Shown here piece after piece: positions 43,640-54,762 of a DNA stretch of 64,000 nucleotides. A model generated the notes under the pieces. The model saw only the letters and a program-made list of their open reading frames with translations, had not been told where the DNA came from and searched no databases. The position numbers and the translations under genes are program-made. Source of the stretch: Aspidapion aeneum (taxonomy: Eukaryota; Arthropoda; Insecta; Coleoptera; Brentidae); NCBI GenBank assembly GCA_963576565.1, contig CAUYVT010000079.1, forward strand, positions 38,907 to 102,906. The letters run 5' to 3'. Position 1 is the first letter of the stretch; each line of letters starts with the position of its first letter.

Positions 43640-43990
43640 TGGCAAACCGAACAGAACCAGCCGGTACTGAACCGAATTGAACCGATCCCAACCAAACTGA
43701 ACCCAAACGGAACCGAGCCCAACTGAACCGAACGGAACCGAAACCGCATCTGAACCGAACGGAACCAACCTGAACCGAACGGAACCAACCCGAACCGAAC
43801 GGAACCAACCCGAACCGATCCCAACCGAATCGAACCCAAACGGAACCGAGCCCAACCGAACGGAACCAACCTGAAATAAACCCGAACCGATCCCAACCGA
43901 ACAGAACCAATCCGAACCGAACTGAACCAAAACAAAACAAACCAACCCATCCCAACTGAACCCAAACCAAACCTAAATCAAGGCATCCCA
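43640..43990. repeat. GAACCGAACGGAACCAACC minisatellite
   Basis: A degenerate array of GAACC/GAACGGAACC words. On the minus strand it gives repetitive Gly/Ser/Val/Phe/Arg frames (for example GSVRFGS), which are by-products. The same GGTTCGGTTCGG motif recurs at 50200-50660 and 56960-56985. Confidence 0.85.
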
Positions 43991-44126
43991 GCTCTACCAA
44001 AATCAACCCAAACCCAACCTTTCTACAAATATAATGAAACTTATCCTGATCCAAGCCTTCCCTTTTAATTTATTGGTTCAAAAAATATGAATGCCAGAGA
44101 GAAGGGAAAATTAAATCAAAATATTT

Positions 44127-46520
44127 TATTTTATAGAATAGAATAGAATAGAAATATCTTTATTCATAAGAACGTTGATAAAATTACAAAAAATGCACAA
44201 CTGTTAGAATGAATTGTAGTCAAAAGGAGCAAAAAAATAAATTTTAATTGATCAATTATTATACCTAACTTAAGCAAATTGTTTAAAAAAGAAAAAAAAA
44301 CACATATATCAAAATTTAAAACACATATATTAAAATTTAAAAGTAAATGTAGACATCCAAAACCACAAAATACAATTAAAATTTAGACATTTAACATTTA
44401 ATGGCAACTATAGTTGATGTTGTATTAAAGTGACACCGCGTCATCAAAACCTTGATGGGGGGGAAGGGAGTAGAGGGGTACATACAGTGGCATGCACTTC
44501 CTTTAATTTTTTTATTGATATTGATTCCCAAAATGAGGCACTGCACTAATTAGTCATTAGCTTACTATTTTACTTGCTTTTTATTGATGTCTTCTTCTAA
44601 ACAATTTCATTAGAAAAGAACATATATACTATTACCTGGTTGTTACGAACATATTATTGATTTAGCAGGGCTTTGACGTTTTGACGAACAAATTACCTTC
44701 TTTGCAACTAAATCAATATTTGCGCACATTTTAATATAATTTTGGATCCTCTTTTATGTTTCGGATCTTTATTTATCAGGTAGGTACCTATTTGATCTCT
44801 CCTGTAAAAGGTCGTAGTGTTTCATCTTTCGAACATTAAGCCCCGAGCGGCACACTGCATGTACAAAGTGAAACACCAATTTTTTAAGGCTTCTTTACTT
44901 AAATTTTGCCGCAGATTTTGGTTTACCATAGCTATGACGCGGTGCCACTTAAATAGAACATCAACTATAGCAACTTTTTTTTAAAATTATTATTATTTAA
45001 CAAGTTTATATCACAATTCTTTCTATTTTTATTTTTTATCACAGATGTTAATTTATCACATTGCATAGTTAAGGAACTCTGAGATACTATAAGGTTCGAT
45101 TTCCAAAAGCAAATTGCGCAATTTTTTTTGAAAAATATTAAAACTATTTTGCACATAGGTGGGCATCTTTTAAGTTAAAGTTAATCTATGTATTGGAAAG
45201 TTGTAATTTAAGGTTCTAGTATTATATTCATGTTGTGAAGTGAACTCAATAAATTTGTCTCTATTTTTAAACAAGAATACTAACTAAACATTCATAGATG
45301 TAGGTTGCATACACTGTCAATACCTGTAAGTTCCTGAATTCGCCCCTACAACTCTCAAGAAACCGTAATCCTAACATTAACCTCAGAGCTCTTTTTTGTG
45401 TCAGAAATATGCTCTCACACCGACTAGATCCTCCCCAAAAGATAATTCCAAATCTCACCAGTGACTGAAAGTTTGCATAATATACTACTTTGACTGTATC
45501 TGAACTTGTGTAGTTTTTTAGAACTTTTAGGCTATAGCAAAAACTACTTTATTTTTTGTTTAATTTATCAATGTGTTCATCCCATGACAAATTCTGATTT
45601 ATATGTATTCCTAGAAATTTATTTGTTGATGTCAGAGCAACTTCAGATTGAATGTTTATTGAGTCGGGCATATCTGTCTTTTGCTGAGTATGAAAACACA
45701 CATACTGGGTCTTATCCCTGTTCAATGTCAGTTGGTTTTTGATAAACCAGGTTTGTGCCCTGTCCATTGCATCAGAAGTTTTCTCAACCAAGTCATTGAA
45801 CAAAGGAGACACCACCAGCACATTTGTGTCATCAGCAAAATTTGCAAGAATAATGTCTGCACCTGCCACTCCGTCCACAAGATCATTGATGTAGATCAGG
45901 AATAGAGTTGGACCTAAAACACTCCCTTGAGGAATTCCTCTGGGAAGTTGTCCTTCATTTGAAAGATGAACATTATTATCCTTCTCCACAACAACGATCT
46001 GTTTTCTGTGCAACAGGTACGACCTCACCCACTCCTGCACAGTCCCTCTGACACCATACTTTTCCAGTTTTTTAAAGAGAATACTGTGATTTAAACTATC
46101 AAAAGCTTTGGACAAGTCAAGAAACAAACCCATTGATAAACATTTATTTTCTAGGCTCTCAGTAATTTTTTGTAAGAAATCATATATGGCTGTCTCGATA
46201 TTTTTACCCTTTCTGTAACCATGTTACACAGGACTAATTAGGTTAAAAGCTCATGAGCCTTTTACAAACAGCAATTTCAAACACTTTGGAAAAAGAGGAG
46301 ATTAAACTTATCGGTCTGTAGTTTCCAATTTCACTTGGATCTCCTTTCTTATATAAAGGTTTGACTTTTGCCAACTTCAACTTGTCAGGGAAAACTCCAA
46401 AATGAAAAGAGTTGTTTATTATGTGCATTAGAGGGGTAGCTAATTCTGTTGCACAAAACTTCAACAAATTATTATTATTATGCCTGTGATGTGGCAACCT
46501 CACATTTCCAGTCAGTCAGC
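44127..46520 (-). mobile_element. 5'-truncated LINE (Jockey/CR1-group)
   Basis: On the minus strand it runs from RT motif 1 to a 3' UTR and a tail of (TATTC)n, seen on the plus strand as TAGAATAGAATAGAATAG near 44136-44150. The 3' UTR with an AT-rich part spans about 44150-45250. It is truncated at the 5' end near 46520. Confidence 0.8.
45267..46503 (-). pseudogene. LINE ORF2 RT fragment
   Basis: Three frames in order. 46503-46243: LATPLMHIINNSFHFGVFPD, LAKVKPLYKKGDP, IGNYRPISLI. 46133-45549: LFLDLSKAFDSLNH, IPQGSVLGPTLFLIYIND, NFADDTNVLV with the catalytic pair, NKFLGIHINQNLSW. 45458-45267: MRFGIIFWGGSS and then RALRLMLGL. Stops and frameshifts at about 46240-46140 and 45545-45460 inactivate it. 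The endonuclease part is missing. Confidence 0.88.
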
Positions 46521-46849
46521 TCAAAGAATAAAACCCCAGCAAATGGCCCAAAGTCCATAGTATATATGCCCAATATCCCTGTGTATGTGATTTTGTGTGC
46601 ATTTTAGATAGAAATTGAAAAGTGTGTTTTTTATTAAAAAAACTATATTTTTTTTAATTTTCCGTACCTAAATCAGTTTCAAGATCACTAAATTACTATT
46701 TTCAAAAAGAATCGTCATCAAAAAATGTCTCGTTTTAGTGTCCGGATAGTGCACCGAAACCTGGATTGTGTAAAGATTGTGAAGGATTGTGAACAGATTG
46801 TGAGAAATGTGTACACCGATTGTGAGAGCTGTTCACCCCTGGGTAATAC

Positions 46850-47486
46850 TCTACTCTACTCAAGTTTATAAATGGGGGTTAGAAGTAAACTCATTCCTTG
46901 GGATTTATAAAAGCAGTTCAGATTGATTAATGCAACCCTACTGAACTCAAAAGCAATGGTACCCTTTATAAATCCAGTGTCAAGCTTATTGTATCTGAAT
47001 TTGTATCTAAGTACATAACTCCCAATTTCTACCTTGCCATTCAGTAAAGTTGGGCTGCAGTTTGTTTGTTAGAGTCTCAATTTTAAACAATAAAACTGTG
47101 AGAAAAAATTAATTTTTGAGGTTATTATTGCTGAACGGTTGTGAACGGTCGACGGCACCCCATAAATGCTAAAATGCCGTCTACAAACTGTGAACCATCA
47201 ATGTCAAGGGTGAAGGGCACTTTATAAATAAAGGGTAAGAGTTGTTAACATCTCAGTTTTGGCTATTGTATTACTGCAAGACAGCAAGATAAGTATTTTA
47301 AAAATAAAAATTTCTTACATAAAAACACTTTTGTCTAAATTTAGCATTAAAAAAAACAAAACATAACCAATGTCAATGAATCCAGCATGCATTGACTAAG
47401 GTAAAATGATGGTAAACCTCAAGAAAAACATAAAAAATACGATCTTTGAACTAAACCAACTGTCTGCTAAATAAGTAGGACTCGAA
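46850..47486. other. mub first intron, upstream part
   Basis: No gene or clear repeat; only AT-rich DNA between MITE 3 and the putative first exon. Confidence 0.5.
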
Positions 47487-47492
47487 ACTTAC

Positions 47493-47690
47493 GTGGAAAT
47501 CGCTGTTTGAGGGGGAAAAACTCAAAAATTGAGGAAAAGAAAAATTGAAAATTTTTGCCGATAAAACCCGATGCGTGTCTGCTGCGCGTGCGCTTGCTTC
47601 ACGTCGATTGTCACTTGTGTTTGTAGCGTTTTCGATTGGTGTTTGATTGTTTGCCAACGCGTAGGCATGCTATTGGGTGCGCTCATAAAT
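47493..47690 (-). other. Putative mub non-coding first exon and promoter region
   Basis: On the minus strand a block that is unusually rich in CpG for this window (ACGCGT, CGACGTGAAG, GCGCACGCGC, ACGCATCGGG) leads into ...GCGATTTCCAC and a perfect donor GTAAGT at 47492-47487. It is not repeated elsewhere in the window and lacks TE signatures. Its place, orientation and splice donor fit the first exon joined to the acceptor at 42298. The right limit and transcription start are unknown. Confidence 0.45.
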
Positions 47691-47837
47691 GATAACTCAT
47701 AAATTGGCAATTTCAAAAAAAGCTCGTAGTTATATTTTAAATAAAATAGTGCTTGACACTGCCGGCGAAGCTAGGATTAAAACTAAATATCAATAGAACA
47801 TTCTTTTTAAATACGGTCGTCTCTTATTTATAATCAT

Positions 47838-48032
47838 AGATAAAAACTTAAGCTTTAAAATACATAAGTATCCAATCAATAAATAAAAAATTAAAATACA
47901 TTTTAAGCAAATTTTACTTTATCAATAAAAATTAAATTTCTCAAAAAAACATTATATTTTGCACTTGTGGAATCAATCCTAAGCTATGGTAACTCAATTT
48001 GGGGGGGAATATATAGAACTACACTCTCTTGT
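47838..48032 (+). pseudogene. LINE RT remnant, left of the foldback element
   Basis: One frame with two stops reads DKNLSFKIHKYPINK, then KTLYFALVESILSYGNSIWG and RTTLSC, the C-terminal RT region. It stops at the foldback element's target duplication (CTCTCTTGT, 48024-48032) and continues at 54763. Confidence 0.75.
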
Positions 48033-48355
48033 GAGTCGGTAAAGCTGGAGGGACCATGATAAGGGGCCCAAAAACCATTGATGTCATTAATTGTTGCTAA
48101 TTTGTTGCTAATTTGTTGCGGCAAAATTAATTTTGTTGCTGTAGCCGTTTACGAGAAAATTGTGGTTCCCTCAGGTTTACCGTAAAGCTAGGGGGACCAC
48201 GCGTATCTCCGATTTGATAAGGAGTAGAAAGGTCAATTTTGCGGCATTATTTGTTGCTCGGAAGGCCCATCAACAATCAAAAGTAATATGGTCAAAAAAG
48301 TTAACCGTTATTTTTTTATAGGCAAAAAACCATTTTTTTAAGTAAAGCTACTGAA

Positions 48356-49770
48356 ACCAGCCATATCTCGTCACTGGATTGAGCTATCGGGATGAAACAA
48401 AAACTGGATTTTGTTGCTCGCCTAGTACGAATTAGTTGCGGCAAAATCCATTTTGTTGCGGCGTTATTTTTGAAAAAGTTGTTATTTCGTAACATTGTAG
48501 AGGTCATAACTCAAAAATGAACTAGGGGGCCCAAGAGTTTCATATGCCGTTAGATAGAGGATAACGAGTACTAATTAGTTGCGGAAGAACCAATTTTGTT
48601 GCTGTAGCCGTTTTCGAGAAATATGCGAAAAACTAGTTTTGGTAAAGTTAGGGGGACCAGCCATATCTCGTCACTGGAATGAGCTATTGGGATGAAACAA
48701 AAACTGGATTTTGTTGCTCGCCTAGTACGAATTAGTTGCGGTAAAATCCATTTTGTTGCGGCCTTATTTTTGAAAAAGTTGTTATTTCGTAACATTTTAG
48801 GGGTCATAACTCAAAAATGAACTAAATGGCCCAAACGTTTCATATGCCGTTAGATAGAGGGTAACGAGTACTAATTAGTTACGGAAGAACCAATTTTGTT
48901 GCTGTAGCCGTTTTTGAGAAATATGCGAAATACCAGTTTTGGTAAAGTTAGGGGGACCAGCCATATCTCGTCACTGGATTGAGCTATCGGGATGAACCAA
49001 AAACTGGATTTTGTTGCTCGCCTAGTACGAATTAGTTGCGGCAAAATCCATTTTGTTGCGGCGTTATTTTTGAAAAAGTTGTTATTTCGTAACATTGTAG
49101 GGGTCATAACTCAAAAATGAACTAGGGGGCCCAAGAGTTTCATATGCCGTTAGATAGAGGGTAACGAGTACTAATTAGTTGCGAAAGAACCAATTTTGTT
49201 GCCGTAGCCGTTTTCGAGACATATGCGAAAAACTAGTTTTGGTAAAGTTACGGGGACCAGCCATATCTCGTCACTGGATTGAGCTATCGGGATGAAACAA
49301 AAACTGGATTTTGTTGCGCGCCTAGTACGAATTAGTTGCTGCAAAATCCATTTTGTTGCGGCCTTATTTTTAAAAAAGTTCTAATTTCGTCACATTGTAG
49401 GGGTCATAACTCAAAAATGAACTAGGGGGCCCAAGAGTTTCATATGCCGTTAGATAGACGATAACGAGTACTAATTAGTTGCGGAAGAACCAATTTTGTT
49501 GCTGTAGCCGTTTTCGAGAAATATGCGAAACACCAGTTTTGGTAAAGTTAGGGGGACCAGCCATATCTCGTCACTGGATTGAGCTATCGGGATGAAACAA
49601 AAACTGGATTTTGTTGCTCGCCTAGTACGAATTAGTTGCATCAAAATCCATTTTGTTGCTGCGTTATTTTTGAAAAAGTTGTTATTTCGTAACATTTTAG
49701 GGGTCATAACTCAAAAATGAACTAGGGGGCCCAAAAGTTTCATATGCCGTTAGATAAAGGGTAACGAGTA
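48356..49770 (-). repeat. Left 300-bp unit array (about 4.7 units)
   Basis: Copies of the unit start every 300 bp at about 48355, 48655, 48955, 49255 and 49555 (landmark CCAGCCATATCTCGTCACTG). Each unit holds two related halves, one with GCAACAAAATTGGTTCTTCC and CTAATTAGTACTC and one with GCAACAAAATGGATTTTGCC and CTAATTCGTACTAGG (written on the other strand). Confidence 0.95.
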
Positions 49771-50093
49771 CATTTTAAATTCGTCCGCCATCTTAAATAA
49801 ATTAAATATATTTATTCGCAATCTCAAAATCCAAAACTCTGATTAATTCTCTGTAAGGCGCAGTTTTTTTCTGAAAATCGGTTGTATCGTTCAAAAGTAA
49901 TAAAGGTAAACATTTTACCCGGTTTTATTTGACCCACCATCGCAGAAATTTGCCAATTGGGTCTGTTGCCCGGGACGCCTCGCCGTGTATCAGGCACTGG
50001 AAATCAACAGAACCAGAAGACAGATCTTCTTTGAGGACAATGAAGGCACAGTGTCCTATATTATATTTACACTGTAAAGTCACCGGATCCACA
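49771..50093 (+). other. Unique segment in the foldback centre, possible coding remnant
   Basis: Not related to the 300-bp units. Around 49930-50080 a frame reads FANWVCCPGRLAVYQAL, then EINRTRRQIFFEDNEG, and ends in a stop; it looks protein-like but I do not recognise it. It could be debris of the element's own transposase or captured DNA. Confidence 0.35.
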
Positions 50094-50823
50094 AGACGCT
50101 AGCCCTACCAAGTGTACTTTGGCTGCCTGACTTCCGCATGCGGAGATCTACCAATATTATTTACCTCATGTATTACAATAGATGAGCAGGGTGAACTACA
50201 TGAAAATAGAAAGGTTCAAAAACCTAACCTAACGAAACCTAATCAAATCTAACCGAACCGCACCAAAGCAAACTGAACCAATAATTTTTTTCAAAAAAAA
50301 AGATGTTCCTGACTTCCTACCCGGGATCCTAGAGGATGTGAATCCGAACCGAACCTAACTAAACCGAACCAAACCTAACCTAACCAAGGTTAGGTTTGGA
50401 TAGGTTCGGTTCGATTCGCTTCGGTTCGGTCCGGTTCGGTTCGGTTCGGATTCACACCCTCTAGGATCCGGGGAAAGAAGTCAGGAAAGTTTTTTTTTGT
50501 TAAATTGTTGGTTCAGTTTGCTTTGGTTCGGTTCGGTTTGGTTCGGATTCACATCCTCTAGGATCCCGGGTAGTAAGTCAGAAAAGTTTATTTTTGAAGA
50601 AAATTATTGGTTCAGTTTGCTTTGGTTCGGTTCGGTTAAATTTGATTAGGTTTCGTTAGGTTAAGTTTTTGAAACTTTCTATTTTCATGTAGTTAGAAAT
50701 CAAGTGAAAATCACACTGCTCATCTATTGTAATACATGAGGTAAATAATATTGGTAGATCTGCGCATGCGGAAGTCAGGCAGCCAAAGTACTCTTGGTAG
50801 GGCTAGCGTCTTGTACCGGATCC
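50094..50823. mobile_element. Nested GGTTC-rich foldback in the centre of the large element
   Basis: Left arm 50094 to about 50388 and right arm about 50389-50823 are inverted (shared words CAAGACGCTAGCCCTACCAA, GGCTGCCTGACTTCCGCATG, CCAATATTATTTACCTCATG). The middle is made of AACCGAACC / GGTTCGGTTCGG words. The right arm is longer because a segment with GGATTCACATCCTCTAGGAT is duplicated. Confidence 0.8.
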
Positions 50824-51305
50824 TGGCTAGCCATCCAGGATGTAGTGGCGCTACTACCAGTGCAGTACGCAGAGGTGGAGGAGGTGCTTAGGAGCCTAAC
50901 CCCCCAGAGCCAATGAAAATTGACCCCCTAAACATAATTTTTCACCAAAAATGAAGATTAAAATGTATCATTCAAGCCCCCCCCCAAGAGTCATTTCTGC
51001 GTACGTCATTGCTACTACGCACTGTGGTGAAGGTAATATGAGTTGGCAGTGTACTGTGTTACAACGAAAAAAAAAGACAAACATGGGCCAACTAAAATCC
51101 TTAAATGGTTTTTTAGATTGAAATATGTTCTTACCTGGACTTGAACGTTTATCCATCTTCACCAACATTCCATCACACTAGATTCATGTTTACCATAACA
51201 TCAACTTTTGAAAAACTGTTGTTTGTTTATTTTTCATCGAGTTAATTTGGCTTGGAGGCAAATAAAATAGATGTGGTAATGTTACTTATTTAAATAAAAG
51301 CATAT
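50824..51305. other. Foldback centre, right part
   Basis: Contains a segment with G/C runs resembling other CAGTGGCGTA-type ends in this window (CAGTGCAGTACGCAGAGG ... CTGCGTACGTCATTGCTACT, inverted, 50862-51015). AT-rich DNA follows. No gene is supported. Confidence 0.45.
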
Positions 51306-54300
51306 GTTACGAAATTACAACTTTGTCATAAGTAGAACCGCAATAAAAATGAATTTTGGCGCAACAAATTCGAACTACGCGAGCAACAAAATCCAGTTTT
51401 TGTTTCATCCCGATAGCTCAATCCAGTGAAGAGATATGGTCCCCCTAACTTTACCAAAACTTGTTATTCGCATATTTCTCGAAAACGGCTACAGCAACAA
51501 AATTGGTTCTTCCGCAACTAATTAGTACTCGTTACCCTCTATCTAACGGCATATGAAACGTTTGGGCCCCTTAGTTCATTTTTGAGTTATGACCCCTACA
51601 ATGTTACGAAATAACAACTTTTTCAAAAATAAGGCCGCAACAAAATGGACTTTGCCGCAACTAATTCGTACTAGGCGAACAACAAAATCCAGTTTTTGTT
51701 TCATCCCGATAGCTCAATCCAGTGACGAGATATGGCTGGTCCCCCTAACTTTACCAAAACTAGTTTTTCGCATATTTCTCGAAAACGGCTACAGCAACAA
51801 AACTGGTTCTTCCGCAACTAATTAGTACTCATTACCCTCTATCTAACGGCATGTGAAACGTTTGGGCCCCTTAGTTCATTTTTGAGTTATGACCCCTACA
51901 ATGTTACGAAATAACAACTTTTTCAAAAATAAGGCCGCAACAAAATGGATTTTGCCGCAACTAATTCGTACTAGGCGAGCAACAAAATCCAGTTTTTGTT
52001 TCATCCCGATAGCTCAATCCAGTGACGAGATATGGCTGGTCCCCCTAATTTTACCAAAACTGGTTTTTCGCATATTTCTCAAAAACGGCTACAGCAACAA
52101 AATTGGTTCTTCCGCAACTAATTAGTACTCGTTATCGTCTATCTAACGGCATATGAAACTCTTGGGCCCCCTAGTTCATTTTTGAGTTATGACTCCTACA
52201 ATGTGACGAAATAAGAACTTTTTCAAAAATAAGGCCGCAACAAAATGAATTTTGCATCAACTAATTCGTACTAGGCGCGCAACAAAATCCAGTTTTTGTT
52301 TCATCCCGATAGCTCAATCCAGTGACGAGATATGGCTGGTCCCCCTAACTTAACCAAAACTGGTATTTCGCATATTTCTCAAAAACGGCTACAGCTACAA
52401 AATTGGTTCTTCCGCAACTAATTAGTACTCGTTACCCTCTATCTAACGGCATATGAAACTCTTGGGCCCCCTAGTTCATTTTTGAGTTATGACCCCTACA
52501 ATGTTACGAAATAACAACTTTTTCAAAAATAACGCCGCAACAAAATGGATTTTGCCGCAACTAATTCGTACTAGGCGAGCAACAAAATCCAGTTTTTGTT
52601 TCATCCCGATAGCTCAATCCAGTGACGAGATATGGCTGGTCCCCCTAACTTTACCAAAACTAGTTTTTCGCATATTTCTCGAAAACGGCTATAGCAACAA
52701 AATTGGTTCTTCCGCATCTAATTAGTACTCGTTACCCTCTATCTAACGGCATATGAAACTCTTGGGCCCCCTAGTTCATTTTTGAGTTATGGCCCTTAAA
52801 ATGTTACGAAATAACAACTTTTTCAAAAATAACGCCGCAACAAAATGGATTTTGCCGCAACTAATTCGTACTAGGCGAGCAACAAAATCCAGTTTTTGTT
52901 TCATCCCGATAGCTCAATCCAGTGACGAGATATGGCTGGGCCCCCTAACTTTACCAAAACTAGTTTTTCGCATATTTCTCGAAAACGGCTACAGCAACAA
53001 AATTGGTTCTTCCGCATCTAATTAGTACTCGTTACCCTCTATCTAACGGCATATGAAACTCTTGGGCCCCCTAGTTCATTTTTGAGTTATGGCCCTTAAA
53101 ATGTTACGAAATAACAACTTTTTCAAAAATAACGCCGCAACAAAATGGATTTTGCCGCAACTAATTCGTACTAGGCGAGCAACAAAATCCAGTTTTTGTT
53201 TCATCCCGATAGCTCAATCCAGTGACGAGATATGGCTGGGCCCCCTAACTTTACCAAAACTAGTTTTTCGCATATTTCTCGAAAACGGCTACAGCAACAA
53301 AATTGGTTCTTCCACAACTAATTAGTACTCGTTACCCTCTATCTAACGGCATATGAAACTCTTGGGCCCCCTAGTTCATTTTTGAGTTATGACCCCTACA
53401 ATGTTACGAAATAACAACTTTTTCAAAAATAACGCCGCAACAAAATGGATGTTGCCGCAACTAATTCGTACTAGGCGAGCAACAAAATCCAGTTTTTGTT
53501 TCATCCCGATAGCTCAATCCAGTGACGAGATATGGCTGGTCCCCCTAACTTTACCAAAACTAGTTTTTCGCATATTTCTCGAAAACGGCTATAGCAACAA
53601 AATTGGTTCTTCCGCAACTAATTAGTACTCGTTACCCTCTATCTAACGGCATATGAAACTCTTGGGCCCCCTAGTTCATTTTTGAGTTATGACCCTTACA
53701 ATGTTACGAAATAACAACTTTTTCAAAAATAACGCCGCAACAAAATGGATTTTGCAGCAACTAATTCGTACTAGGCGAGCAACAAAATCCAGTTTTTGTT
53801 TCATCCCAATAGCTCATTCCAGTGACGAGATATGGCTGGTCCCCCTAACTTTACCAAAACTAGTTTTTCGCATATTTCTCGAAAACGGCTACAGCAACAA
53901 AATTGGTTCTTCCACAACTAATTAGTACTCGTTATCCTCTATCTAACGGCATATGAAACTCTTGGGCCCCCTAGTTCATTTTTGAGTTATGACCCCTAAA
54001 ATGTAACGAAATAACAACTTTTTCAAAAATAACGCCGCAACAAAATGGATTTTGCAGCAACTAATTCGTACTAGGCGAGCAACAAAATCCAGTTTTTGTT
54101 TCATCCCAATAGCTCATTCCAGTGACGAGATATGGCTGGTCCCCCTAACTTTACCAAAACTAGTTTTTCGCATATTTCTCGAAAACGGCTACAGCAACAA
54201 AATTGGTTCTTCCACAACTAATTAGTACTCGTTATCCTCTATCTAACGGCATATGAAACTCTTGGGCCCCCTAGTTCATTTTTGAGTTATGACCTCTACA

Positions 54301-54439
54301 ATGTTACGAAATAACAACTTTTTCAAAAATAACGCCGCAACAAAACGGATTTTGCCGCAACTAATTCGTACTAGGCGAGCAACAAAATCCAGTTTTTGTT
54401 TCATCCCGATAGCTCAATCCAGTGACGAGATATGGCTGG
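51306..54439 (+). repeat. Right 300-bp unit array (about 10.4 units)
   Basis: Landmark AATGTTACGAAATAACAAC recurs at about 51599, 51899, 52199, 52499, 52799, 53099, 53399, 53699, 53999 and 54299, an exact 300-bp step. The first unit is degenerate. Units at 52741-53040 and 53041-53340 share private variants (ATGGCCCTTAAAATG and GCTGGGCCCCC), a sign of recent local duplication; 53641-53940 and 53941-54240 share others. Confidence 0.95.
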
Positions 54440-54762
54440 TTTCAGTAGCTTTACTTAAAAAAATGGTTTTTTGCCTATAAAAAAATAACGGTTAACTTTT
54501 TTGACCATATTACTTTTGATTGTTGATGGGCCTTCCGAGCAACAAATAATGCCGCAAATTGACCTTTCTACTCCTTATCAAATCGGAGATACGCGTGGTC
54601 CCCCTAGCTTTACGGTAAACCTGAGGGGACCACAATTTTCTCGTAAACGGCTACAGCAACAAAATTAATTTTGCCGCAACAAATTAGCAACAAATTAGCA
54701 ACAATTAATGACATCAATGGTTTTTGGGCCCCTTATCATGGTCCCTCCAGCTTTACCGACTC

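Larger units (their letters stand above)
43404..46756. mobile_element. DNA element with 19-bp inverted ends, host to a LINE
   Basis: Perfect 19-bp inverted ends CGGTGCACTATCCGGACAC at 43404-43422 and 46738-46756. It is inserted in the ATTGTG array of MITE 3; no clear target duplication was found. The interior holds a GAACC minisatellite (43640-43990) and a minus-strand LINE (about 44127-46520). The remaining own sequence (about 700 bp left, 240 bp right) has no coding capacity. Family unknown. Confidence 0.78.
43254..46843. mobile_element. Minisatellite-cored MITE 3, interrupted
   Basis: Left end CCGAGGGGTGACCAGCT and right end AGCTGTTCACCCCTGGG are inverted, with TAATAC at 43248-43253 and 46844-46849. 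Inside each end is ATGTGTAC(G/A)CCGATTGTGA. The ATTGTGAGGG-type array (43300-43403, 46760-46815) is split by the element at 43404-46756. Without it this would be about 240 bp. Confidence 0.75.
48033..54762. mobile_element. FB-like foldback transposon with 300-bp tandem units
   Basis: A 6,730-bp element with exact 9-bp target duplication CTCTCTTGT (48024-48032 and 54763-54771). Restoring the site rejoins a LINE frame (RTTLSC to LVTKQKAF). Ends start GAGTCGGTAAAGCTGGAGGG. The outer arms (48033-48355, 54440-54762) differ at about two positions. Inside each arm are tandem 300-bp units: about 4.7 on the left, 10.4 on the right, in opposite orientation. The centre (49771-51305) is unrelated. Long arms of tandem repeats plus a 9-bp duplication match the FB/Mutator-like group by analogy with Drosophila FB; no transposase is seen. 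Confidence 0.9.

Noticed and set aside
43577..44054. Gly/Ser/Phe/Arg repeat proteins on the minus strand
   Set aside because: All three frames give the same kind of repetitive protein from a GAACC minisatellite; no start, domain or splice evidence.
48316..54480. A family of thirteen 78-residue genes
   Set aside because: They are the open frames of a 300-bp tandem repeat in a foldback element; no independent evidence for translation.
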